50,718 nt of DNA from an uncultured Eggerthellaceae bacterium (GTDB taxonomy: Bacteria; Actinomycetota; Coriobacteriia; Coriobacteriales; Eggerthellaceae), in NCBI GenBank assembly GCA_947565915.1, contig CANOHY010000011.1:1-50718 (forward strand). The letters run 5' to 3'. Position numbers and translations under genes: made by a program. The notes under the pieces were generated by a model. It was not told the DNA's origin, did no database searches, and was given only the letters and a program-made list of their open reading frames with translations. Positions 43,596-50,718 of this stretch are shown in pieces; position 1 is the stretch's first letter; each line of letters begins with the position of its first letter.

Positions 43596-45242
43596 CTATT
43601 CCATCAACCCCTCGACTATGCCCTTGAAGCCCATGGAATGCGAAGCCTTCACCAGCACGGCATCGTTCGTTCCGAGCTTGCCCTTGATCTGCCTCAATGC
43701 CTGCGTGGCATCGTCGACTGCTTGCACGCTTGCCTCGGGCATGCCGGAATCTATAGCACTCTGCGCGATGCCTCGCGAAAGCTCGCCAGCACAGATCAGC
43801 ATATCAAGACCAGCGTTTGCAGCCATGCGCCCCACGGCCTCATGCGCCGCAAGCGCCCCTGCGCCCAGCTCGCCCATGTCGCCCAACACCGCGATGCGCT
43901 TGCCACCCACCTGCAACGAGGCGAACGTGGAAAGCGAGGCACCCATGGAATCGGGGCTTGCGTTGTACGAATCGTCGATGATGAGCGCGCCGTTCGCAGC
44001 GTGCATGAACGACTGACGTCCCTCTTCAGGCTGCGAGCCAGCAAGCGCCTGTGCGCATTGCTCCACCGAGATGCCCGACACGATGCCCACTGCAGCAGCC
44101 ATGCAGGCATTGCTCGCGTTATGGATTCCCCGCAGCTGCAGCGTGCAGGGCGCCGTGCGCACGGTGCCGTTGGGGTAAACGCACCCCAGCGTGAACGAAG
44201 GATGCCCCTGGTCATCGAGCGCCACATCCTGCGCGAACACTAGCTGGGAGATTGTGCAAGCCGACTGCGTGAACGGCTCGGAGGTCTCTACAGCGCGATT
44301 CTGCAGCCCACAAACGCAGGAAAAATCTGCGCCAATGCCCGTATTTGGCATTGGCGCAGATTTTGCCGTTGCGTTTGGGCGCGAAGCCAAGCGCGATGAG
44401 ACCTCCGAGCCGTTCACGCAGTCGGCTTGCGCACTCACACCCACCAAACGAATCGCGCGCTCGGCCAACGCACCGTACTCGCAAAGCTGCGAAGCGAAGG
44501 CGCTGTCCAGGTTCAGAAATGCAATTCCGCCTTCAGGAAGCGCGGCGTAAAGCTCGGCTTTGGCGCGAGCTATGTTGTCCTGGCTGCCCAGAAGTTCGAG
44601 ATGACTCATGCCCACGTTGGTCACGATGCCCCAATCGGGACGCACGAACGTGCACAACTCGGCAATCTGGCCAGCGCCGCGCATGCCCATCTCCACCACT
44701 ACGAACTCGGTATCGGTTTCGGCATTCAATAGCGTACGCGGCACGCCCAGCTCGTTGTTCTGATTCGCCGTGGTAGCCACCACGCTTCCCGCGCATGCCA
44801 GCACGTCGCGAACGAGGTTCTTGGTGGTAGTCTTGCCCGTAGAGCCCGTAAGCCCGATTACCGTGCCATGAAGTCGCTCTCGCCAACAAGCAGCCAACTT
44901 GGTGAAGGCAATCGATGTGTCGTCAACGACGATCTGCGGAACGGATGCATCCACCACATGCGCAACCAGGGCGCCAACCGCGCCTGCCTGCACTGCAGCT
45001 TCCACGAACTCGTGGCCATCCACGCGCTGCCCAGGAAGCGCAACGTAGAGAGCGCCAGGGCACACCTCGCGCGAGTCCCAGGTTGCGCTCGTTGCCTCCA
45101 CGTTCGCTGCCGTCTTCGCATCGAGCGGGGTGATCGTGGCCGAAGGCGCATCGGCGCCCATCGACATGGCAGCGCCGCTGATGCGTGGCACCACCAGCTG
45201 GCCGCCTACTGCTTCGGCTATGTCCTGCAACGTCATCCGCAT
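43596..45242 (-). CDS. murF: MurF, UDP-MurNAc-tripeptide D-Ala-D-Ala ligase, with an in-frame repeat insertion
   Basis: A 548-residue Mur ligase that completes the UDP-MurNAc-pentapeptide. It has the N-terminal TWDSREVCPGALYVALPGQR, the P-loop GLTGSTGKTTTKNLV, VEMGMRGAGQIAEL, NASNACMAAAVG and IIDDSYNASPDSM. It is longer than the usual roughly 450-490 because a family-1 palindrome adds about 60 residues near 270-330, just after the central ATPase core (between LVGVSAQAD and FAQDVALDD). All other motifs are intact, so the enzyme is probably active. Start at 45242, eight bases after the murE stop. Confidence 0.95.
   Translation of the reverse strand: MRMTLQDIAEAVGGQLVVPRISGAAMSMGADAPSATITPLDAKTAANVEATSATWDSREVCPGALYVALPGQRVDGHEFVEAAVQAGAVGALVAHVVDASVPQIVVDDTSIAFTKLAACWRERLHGTVIGLTGSTGKTTTKNLVRDVLACAGSVVATTANQNNELGVPRTLLNAETDTEFVVVEMGMRGAGQIAELCTFVRPDWGIVTNVGMSHLELLGSQDNIARAKAELYAALPEGGIAFLNLDSAFASQLCEYGALAERAIRLVGVSAQADCVNGSEVSSRLASRPNATAKSAPMPNTGIGADFSCVCGLQNRAVETSEPFTQSACTISQLVFAQDVALDDQGHPSFTLGCVYPNGTVRTAPCTLQLRGIHNASNACMAAAVGIVSGISVEQCAQALAGSQPEEGRQSFMHAANGALIIDDSYNASPDSMGASLSTFASLQVGGKRIAVLGDMGELGAGALAAHEAVGRMAANAGLDMLICAGELSRGIAQSAIDSGMPEASVQAVDDATQALRQIKGKLGTNDAVLVKASHSMGFKGIVEGLME
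44256..44430 (+). repeat. family-1 palindromic repeat, copy 1g, inside murF
   Basis: Outer arms of 33 bases (44256-44288 and 44398-44430) are exact complements, beginning GCAAGCCGACTGCGTGAACG. Inside are GATTCTGCAGCCCACAAACG and CGTTTGGGCGCGAAGCCAAG. At the centre is a perfect copy-specific inner hairpin, GCGCCAATGCC...GGCATTGGCGC, extended by AAAATCT/AGATTTT. It is in reverse orientation to the host gene and is translated in frame as SRLASRPNATAKSAP ... CVCGLQNRAV. Confidence 0.9.
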
Positions 45243-45249
45243 GTTGGCA

Positions 45250-46734
45250 TCAAGCCCCGTAGATGCGCTGCATCTCTTCGCGGGCAACCTCGCGGTCGTC
45301 GAAATGTATGGTCTCGGTAGCAAGGATCTGATAGTCTTCGTGGCCCTTGCCTGCAATGAGCACCGAGTCGCCAGGACGTGCGAGCTCGATCGCGCGCGCG
45401 ATGGCCGCCTTGCGGTCCGGTTGCACCTCGAAGCTCTCTTCGCCTCCGTTCATGCCGCTCACGATGTCGGCTATGATGGCGTTCGGGTCTTCCGAGCGCG
45501 GATTGTCGGACGTCACGATGGCGTAATCGGCGCTCAGCGCCACGCGTCCCATGATGGAGCGCTTGGCGGCATCGCGGTCGCCTCCGCAGCCGAACACCAC
45601 CAAGGTGCGCTCCGATGTGAGGTCCTTGATGGAATCGATGGCCTTCTGCAGCGCATCGGGCGTGTGAGCGTAATCGACGAATACCGATGCGCTATCGGCG
45701 CTCGCAGCCTCAACATGCACGCGCTCCAGGCGTCCCGGCACCTGAGGGCTCTGCGAAAGCCCGGCAACGATCTGCTCGTCGCTCAGACCCAATGCCAAGC
45801 CGATGCCATAGGCATTCATGATGTTCGATACGTTGAAGCGGCCTACCAGCGGATAGTCGAATGCTACGCTGCGTCCGCGCACGTCAAGCTCCACCGTGGT
45901 ATGGGTAGGGGCAAGCTGCATGCTGATGGGGTGGATCTGCGCGGCTGCATCGAAGCCCGTTGTCACAATCCAATCATCAGCCGTCGAGCAACGCTTCAGC
46001 AGCTCGCGGCCCCATTTATCATCGATGCAGATCACGCGCTTGGCCGGATAGGCATCCGAGAACAGGCGTGCCTTAGCTTCGAAGTATGCCTCGAAGGTGC
46101 GATGGTAGTCCAGGTGATCCTGCGTGAGGTTCGTGAATGCGGTAACGGCGAAGGTGGTGCCCCACGTGCGCTCCAAGTCCAGCGCATGCGAGCTCACTTC
46201 CATGGCCACTATATCGCAATTCGCATCGCGCATGGCAGCGAACGTGCGCTGCAGGTCAGGCGATTCGGGCGTGGTGTGCTCCGCCTTCTCGCGCTCGCCG
46301 TCTATCTCGATGCCCACGGTGCCTATGACGCCCGTGCGCTTATGCGCAGCGCGCGCCATCTGCTGCACCAGATAGGTGGTGGTGGTCTTGCCATTGGTGC
46401 CCGTTATGCCCACAAGCGAGAAATCGCGCGAGGGGTTGCCGTAGTAGCGTGCCGCGATATGGGCCATGGCCTTGCGCGAATCCTCCACTACGACAAGCGT
46501 GACATCGTCGGTTTCGGCGAGGTAGAGCTTGCGCTCCACCACAACGAAGCGCGCGCCGCGATCTATGGCGTCCTGGGCGAACGAGTGGCCATCCACCTTC
46601 AGCCCCACGATGCAGAAGAACATGTTGCCCGGAGCAACGGCATCGCTTCTATAAGCGAGCCCCGTCACCTCTTCACTAGGGCTTCCGATGATCGTGCAAT
46701 CCAGGCCCTCGCACAGCTCTTCACATGTTGCCAC
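45250..46734 (-). CDS. murE: MurE, UDP-MurNAc-tripeptide synthetase, meso-DAP type
   Basis: A 494-residue Mur ligase that adds the third stem residue. It has VTGLAYRSDAVAPGNMFFCI, the P-loop GITGTNGKTTTTYLVQ, EVSSHALDLER, NLTQDHLDYH and VDYAHTPDAL. The substrate motif is DNPR (TSDNPRSEDP), the form known for meso-diaminopimelate rather than lysine. I choose the GTG at 46734 because GAGGTG lies six bases before it; a GTG at 46743 and an ATG at 46779 overlapping ftsI are less likely. Confidence 0.95.
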   Translation of the reverse strand: MATCEELCEGLDCTIIGSPSEEVTGLAYRSDAVAPGNMFFCIVGLKVDGHSFAQDAIDRGARFVVVERKLYLAETDDVTLVVVEDSRKAMAHIAARYYGNPSRDFSLVGITGTNGKTTTTYLVQQMARAAHKRTGVIGTVGIEIDGEREKAEHTTPESPDLQRTFAAMRDANCDIVAMEVSSHALDLERTWGTTFAVTAFTNLTQDHLDYHRTFEAYFEAKARLFSDAYPAKRVICIDDKWGRELLKRCSTADDWIVTTGFDAAAQIHPISMQLAPTHTTVELDVRGRSVAFDYPLVGRFNVSNIMNAYGIGLALGLSDEQIVAGLSQSPQVPGRLERVHVEAASADSASVFVDYAHTPDALQKAIDSIKDLTSERTLVVFGCGGDRDAAKRSIMGRVALSADYAIVTSDNPRSEDPNAIIADIVSGMNGGEESFEVQPDRKAAIARAIELARPGDSVLIAGKGHEDYQILATETIHFDDREVAREEMQRIYGA

Positions 46735-46744
46735 CAGGTTCACC

Positions 46745-48511
46745 TCACAGCGCCACGATGTTGTAACGGTTGATAGCATGCTCCATTATATCGTGAAACA
46801 TGTAGGTCACCTTGCGGTCGCCCGGCACCTCGTCGGCCATGCAGAAGCATACGAACTTGCTGGTGGAGTTGTCGATGAAGCCCGCATAGGCGATGTTGTA
46901 GACGCCTTGGCGATATCCGCCATTCTCCTCGTCGTAGATCTCGGCTGTAGAGGTCTTGCCCGCCACTTCGAAGCCAGGGATGTCCGCTTCCGTTGCCGTG
47001 CCGTCAGTCACCACGGTGCGCAGCATCGACTTCAATGGCTCGAGCGCATCCTTGTTGTCGAATATCTCATAGGTGGGATAGGTGGGAATCTCGTTGGTTT
47101 GCGGCTTGCGGATGAGGAAATGAGGCGTAACCTCCACTCCGTCGTTCAGAAGGGCCCCGTAGAAGGCGGTCATCTGCATGGCGTTCACCGAAAGGCCTTG
47201 GCCGAACGTGGCGTTATAGCCCTGCACGCGCGACCAGTTGTCGAAATCGAGCAGGTATCCCAGCTGCTCGCCGGGGTAATCCACGCCGGTGAGCTCGTTG
47301 ATGCGGTACTTCAGGATGTCATCGTAGAACTCCTGGAAGCCAAGATTGTCCTCCACGGCAATCGACACGCCCAGATTCGATGAGCGATTCAAGATGTAGC
47401 GAAGAGACATCTCTTCCTCGGCGTGCTCGAAGGCATCCTTGATGGTGTAGCCGTTGGCCACGATGGAAGGAGGCACCACCAGCGTGGTTTCGGGATCCAT
47501 GCTCTCGCGCTCCAAGATGCCCGCAATGGAAACCGTCTTGAATATCGACCCCGGCTCGAAGAGGTCGGTCACCGCCTTGAGCTGCATAGAGCCTTCTGGC
47601 ACCTCGCTGCGATCGGCAGGGTTGAAAAACGGGCTCGATGCCGCTGCGTATATCTCGCCGTTCTCGGCGTTCATCACCACAGCACAACCGTTTTCCACGC
47701 CCACGCGCGCCACGCCACTCTCCAAATCGCGCTCAAGCTCTTCTTGGAACTCGATGTCGATCGAGATGACGATGTCCTGCCCTTCGACGGCCTGCTTCGA
47801 CACATGCACGCCACCGGGGATGGGAGTGCCATCGCGTCCCACTTCGGCCTCGTAGTAGCCCACGGTGCCCGAAAGCAGCGTGTTGTACTGCATCTCCAGC
47901 CCGCAAATGCCCACGTAGTACTCGCGATTGGCCTCTTCGTCGACCTCGATGCTGCACGCGCCAATCACGTTTCCGCCCACCTTGCCGTAGGGGTACTCGC
48001 GACGCGTGTCCTCAATGAAGTAGATGCCGGGCAGCTCGCGCTCCTTGATCGCATCGGCCTTTGTGGTGTCGGCCTTGCGCTGAATGAACGAGAACGTAGG
48101 AGAATACGTGCCCTGCAGCTTTTCCAGGTAATCCTTCTCGGTGCCCCCGAGCACCTCAGCAAGAGCGCGGGCAGTGGCGTTCGGATCCTCGATCTCCTTG
48201 GGGTTCGCATATATGGTGGTGGCATCCACGCTAATGGCCAGGATGTGCCCGTTGCGGTCGTAAATCGTTCCGCGACGCGGCTCCTGGTAGAAACCCACTG
48301 TGCGCAAGCTCTCGGCCTCGGCGGAGTACGCAGGCGACACGACGATTTGCAGATAGGCTAAGCGCACGAGGAAAACCGCTGCGATGGCCAGGAAGATGAG
48401 CATCACCACGAAGGCGCGATTGCTCCGCGAACGCGAGACGTATTGCTCGAGCCTGGCATTCGCCCCGCCCGAACCCGACGAAGCGGAATTGCGGCGCGAA
48501 GAAGGAGACAT
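46745..48511 (-). CDS. ftsI: FtsI/PBP2-like division transpeptidase
   Basis: A 588-residue class B penicillin-binding protein that cross-links septal peptidoglycan with FtsW. It has a short Ser-rich cytoplasmic tail, a membrane segment at about 34-56 (FVVMLIFLAIAAVFLVRLAY), a dimerisation domain (EPRRGTIYDRNGHILA) and the transpeptidase domain. The active-site motifs are SIFK near 317 and SSN near 378. The third is KTST near 519 (AGKTSTAEI) in place of the usual KTGT. Start at 48511 after GGGAGAAGC. There is no C-terminal PASTA domain. Confidence 0.95.
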   Translation of the reverse strand: MSPSSRRNSASSGSGGANARLEQYVSRSRSNRAFVVMLIFLAIAAVFLVRLAYLQIVVSPAYSAEAESLRTVGFYQEPRRGTIYDRNGHILAISVDATTIYANPKEIEDPNATARALAEVLGGTEKDYLEKLQGTYSPTFSFIQRKADTTKADAIKERELPGIYFIEDTRREYPYGKVGGNVIGACSIEVDEEANREYYVGICGLEMQYNTLLSGTVGYYEAEVGRDGTPIPGGVHVSKQAVEGQDIVISIDIEFQEELERDLESGVARVGVENGCAVVMNAENGEIYAAASSPFFNPADRSEVPEGSMQLKAVTDLFEPGSIFKTVSIAGILERESMDPETTLVVPPSIVANGYTIKDAFEHAEEEMSLRYILNRSSNLGVSIAVEDNLGFQEFYDDILKYRINELTGVDYPGEQLGYLLDFDNWSRVQGYNATFGQGLSVNAMQMTAFYGALLNDGVEVTPHFLIRKPQTNEIPTYPTYEIFDNKDALEPLKSMLRTVVTDGTATEADIPGFEVAGKTSTAEIYDEENGGYRQGVYNIAYAGFIDNSTSKFVCFCMADEVPGDRKVTYMFHDIMEHAINRYNIVAL

Positions 48512-48525
48512 ATCCAGCTTCTCCC

Positions 48526-49125
48526 TTATCGATCGATTTGCACGACGTTCTTAATCGTATCAGACAGGGAAAGCGTATCGCCGTTCTTGATAGCAACCAC
48601 ATCAGGCTCCAGCATGATGGTGGTGGTTTGAGCAGGTGCAGCCATGCCCATCTTCTTAGCCTGCGCCTTCACGGCAGAGGGGCTGGTCAGCACGCTTTGC
48701 TCCATCTCCAGCGACGTGCCAGCGCTGCGCGCCTCGCTAATCTGCGCAGAAATGGAGTCGCTTTGGATCATGGTAGTCACCGCATTGCTGGTAAGGGCAA
48801 TGCGCACGAAGCTCAGCACGGCAATCAGCACGATCACGACGGCGAGCATCTTCACCGTGGTGGAAACAAGAGAAGGAGTCGTTTCGCCGCGTGCAATCGA
48901 ACCTGTGCCGATGACACATACGTCGGATTCGTATTCAGGCTGCAGAACCGGTGCTGCTTGACCGAAGAAGGGAGCGCTTGCATCTTGGGTGCGGCGCGAG
49001 CGAGCGCTCGTTGAACGCCGCGCTTGCCCAGTACGAGAAGCAGCCGAGCTGCTGCGTCGCTGCGAGCCACCGCGCGTCGTTGCGCCCAAGTCTCCTGCAT
49101 TGGTCCTGTTGGAACCGTATGCCAT
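48526..49125 (-). CDS. ftsL: FtsL-like division protein
   Basis: A 199-residue bitopic protein between rsmH and ftsI, the standard place of ftsL. The first 80 residues are Ser/Arg-rich and cytoplasmic. One membrane segment follows (VKMLAVVIVLIAVLSFVRIA), then a short outside coiled coil (ISAQISEARSAGTSLEMEQS). Sequence similarity in this family is low, so the call rests on topology and position. Start at 49125, with GAGGAGC upstream. Confidence 0.82.
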   Translation of the reverse strand: MAYGSNRTNAGDLGATTRGGSQRRSSSAASRTGQARRSTSARSRRTQDASAPFFGQAAPVLQPEYESDVCVIGTGSIARGETTPSLVSTTVKMLAVVIVLIAVLSFVRIALTSNAVTTMIQSDSISAQISEARSAGTSLEMEQSVLTSPSAVKAQAKKMGMAAPAQTTTIMLEPDVVAIKNGDTLSLSDTIKNVVQIDR

Positions 49126-49213
49126 CGTTGCTGCTCCTCTGTTTCGGCAGGATGTCGATGCATCCCGTGCGTTTTGCAACTTCGCTTGAGGGGCCTGGCA
49201 CTGAGGCTTGGCC

Positions 49214-50170
49214 CTAGAGCTTGCGCGCGATTCGCAGCTTTGCGCTGCGTGCGCGAGGATTGCGCTCTATCTCCTCTTTGGTGGGCACAATTGGCTTGCG
49301 CGTGACCAGTTCGAGTATCGGCTTTCTCCCGCATGCGCACACGGGCAGGTCAGGCGGGCAGGTGCACCGATTGGCACCCGCCGCAAACGCCTCTTTCACG
49401 ATTCGATCCTCCAGGGAGTGATAGCTGATTGCCATCAGCACCCCACCCGGATTGAGCCAGCGGACCGCGGCCTCGAGGCCTGCTCTCAAAACGGTCAGCT
49501 CCGAGTTGACTTCAATGCGGATGGCCTGGAAGGTTCTCTTCGCAGGATGACCGCCTGCGCGCCGGGCGCTGGCGGGTATTGCCGCTTTCACAACATCGAC
49601 CAGCTGGCTCGTGGTGGTGATGGGAGCGACCTTGCGTTGCCTCACGATGAAATCCGCGATGCGCGAGGCCCACTTCTCATCGGCGTGCATACGGAGAATC
49701 CGAGCGAGGTCTGTTGCGTTATAGGTGTTGATGACCTCTTCTGCGGTTAGGGTTTGATTACCCGGATCCATCCGCATATCAAGTGGGCCGTTCTCCTTGA
49801 AGGAGAAGCCACGGGCCTGCCAATCGAGCTGCGGCGACGAAACTCCCAGGTCGAACAAGAACGCATCGACCCCTGGTATTTCGCAGCCTACAAGCAGCTC
49901 ATCCATATCCCCGAAGTTGCCATGCACGAGTTCGATGTTCGGGCGTTCGCTCGCGGGAATCGCGTTCAACCGCTCCGAAGCTGCCGCAAGGGCTGCCTCG
50001 TCCTGGTCGATCCCGATGAGCGTGCCCTCTGGTCCGATTTGCTTGGCAACTTCGAGGGAATGCCCCGCACCACCGAGCGTTGCGTCCACGAACGTATGCT
50101 GCGTTTCTGGGTTCACGTGCTCGAGGCACTCGGTGAGCAGGACGGGGATATGCCGATATTCACTTGTCAT
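49214..50170 (-). CDS. rsmH: RsmH (MraW), 16S rRNA C1402 N4-methyltransferase
   Basis: A 318-residue SAM-dependent methyltransferase. It shows HIPVLLTECLEHV, FVDATLGGAGHS (SAM loop), LFDLGVSSPQLD, GFSFKENGPLDMRMD, AISYHSLEDRIVK and the C-terminal NPRARSAKLR. Start at the ATG at 50170; a GTG three codons earlier is possible. Second gene of the cluster, after mraZ. Confidence 0.96.
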   Translation of the reverse strand: MTSEYRHIPVLLTECLEHVNPETQHTFVDATLGGAGHSLEVAKQIGPEGTLIGIDQDEAALAAASERLNAIPASERPNIELVHGNFGDMDELLVGCEIPGVDAFLFDLGVSSPQLDWQARGFSFKENGPLDMRMDPGNQTLTAEEVINTYNATDLARILRMHADEKWASRIADFIVRQRKVAPITTTSQLVDVVKAAIPASARRAGGHPAKRTFQAIRIEVNSELTVLRAGLEAAVRWLNPGGVLMAISYHSLEDRIVKEAFAAGANRCTCPPDLPVCACGRKPILELVTRKPIVPTKEEIERNPRARSAKLRIARKL

Positions 50171-50182
50171 TTCGCGCACGTC

Positions 50183-50635
50183 TTAGAGCAACGCGAGGGT
50201 AAGATCACAGTCCCCCTCGTTTGCGTCATAACGCTTTGCGTCCCACATCTCGAAGTAACCCTCCATACCCACGATCACTGCATCCTTCTCGATAGCCGCC
50301 GCGTCGCGCTGATCGGCAGGGATAACGATGCGCCCTGCGGTGTCGATCTGCACGTCCTTGGCCCGCTTCTTGAAGGAGCGCAAGTAATCGAGGTGCTGCT
50401 TCCTGGTCATCTCCTTCTTGGCGGTAATGTAATCCATCTCTTCCTTCACCCATTGGTTGAAGCCTTCAGAGGTGAACACCATCAAGTACTCGCTGCCAGG
50501 ATCGAGCGTTACCACGAGGTCGCTGGGCAGAACCTTGCGAAATTTCGCAGGAAGCGAGACACGGCCCTTGGCATCGACCTTGTAACGGTATTCGCCGTTC
50601 AGATCGATTTGCACTGTGTCGGTCGTTTCTTCCAC
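50183..50635 (-). CDS. mraZ: MraZ, transcriptional regulator of the division cluster
   Basis: A 150-residue protein with two AbrB/SpoVT-type DNA-binding halves (YKVDAKGRVSLPAKFR and VQIDTAGRIVIPADQR). MraZ forms a ring and represses its own operon by binding TGGGN repeats upstream; such boxes overlap the promoter here. First gene of the cluster, at the right edge of the window. Confidence 0.96.
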   Translation of the reverse strand: MEETTDTVQIDLNGEYRYKVDAKGRVSLPAKFRKVLPSDLVVTLDPGSEYLMVFTSEGFNQWVKEEMDYITAKKEMTRKQHLDYLRSFKKRAKDVQIDTAGRIVIPADQRDAAAIEKDAVIVGMEGYFEMWDAKRYDANEGDCDLTLALL

Positions 50636-50674
50636 TGCATCCCTTCGCTTCGCTTGGCTTGACCAGCACGTGAC

Positions 50675-50703
50675 ATTCTATGCCACTTTCCCCCACTTTT
50701 CAA
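50675..50703 (-). promoter_or_regulatory. mraZ promoter with overlapping MraZ boxes
   Basis: On the minus strand TTGAAA (50698-50703), a 17-base spacer and TAGAAT (50675-50680). The spacer is AGTGGGGGAAAGTGGCA, containing TGGGG and TGGCA ten bases apart, the spacing of known MraZ boxes. Repression by MraZ is the expected regulation. Any further box upstream is cut off by the window end. Confidence 0.75.
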
Positions 50704-50707
50704 CATT

Positions 50708-50718
50708 AGATCGGAAGA
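50708..50718. other. probable sequencing adapter remnant at the contig end
   Basis: The last 11 bases, AGATCGGAAGA, equal the first 11 bases of the common Illumina TruSeq adapter and stand exactly at the end. They are probably not genomic. Confidence 0.8.

Overview
The window is 50.7 kb of moderately high-GC bacterial DNA. It carries a nearly complete division and cell-wall (dcw) cluster, a split histidine locus, gatCAB, a small lar locus and several large glycosyltransferases. SepF, DivIVA and YggT sit with FtsZ and no ftsA is present. MurE has the meso-DAP-type DNPR motif. With the anaerobe-style old-yellow-enzyme flavoprotein and lar genes, this suggests an actinobacterium of class Coriobacteriia, probably Eggerthellales. 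That placement is inference from gene content, not from a marker search. No tRNA, rRNA, CRISPR array, phage gene or transposase was seen. The right end carries 11 bases matching the start of the Illumina adapter, so the window probably ends at a contig end.

Layout. 1-9.5 kb: four glycosyltransferase genes (family 2 and 4 domains, some fused) for a surface glycan. 9.7-17.2 kb: histidine biosynthesis, with hisA-hisF on the plus strand converging on hisD-hisC-hisB-hisH on the minus strand, and upstream a fused hisZ-hisG gene. 17.8-21.2 kb: gatC-gatA-gatB. 21.4-24.9 kb: a 1165-residue triple-domain glycosyltransferase. 25.2-26.7 kb: larB and a short larC-like gene. 27-50.6 kb: the minus-strand cluster, in transcription order mraZ, rsmH, ftsL, ftsI, murE, murF, mraY, murD, ftsW, [flavin oxidoreductase], murG, murC, ftsQ, ftsZ, pgeF, yggS, sepF, proC, yggT, divIVA. 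murG is the only one on the plus strand.

The striking feature is a dense population of palindromic repeats, about one per 2.5-3 kb, in at least four families. Each has a short conserved, imperfectly paired core and outer arms that pair almost perfectly with each other but differ from copy to copy. Some also have a copy-specific inner hairpin. Several lie inside genes and stay open in the host frame: hisH, murF and one glycosyltransferase carry family 1, and the glycosyltransferase also carries family 2. Two of the family-1 copies are read in the same frame and give the same peptide ends. Inverted pairs flank the flipped murG (family 2), the flavin oxidoreductase (family 3) and larB (family 1). 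Two copies have arms that overlap the 3' end of a gene, including its stop codon. This suggests that insertion or maintenance copies flanking host DNA in inverted orientation. I regard this as the candidate undescribed system in the window.
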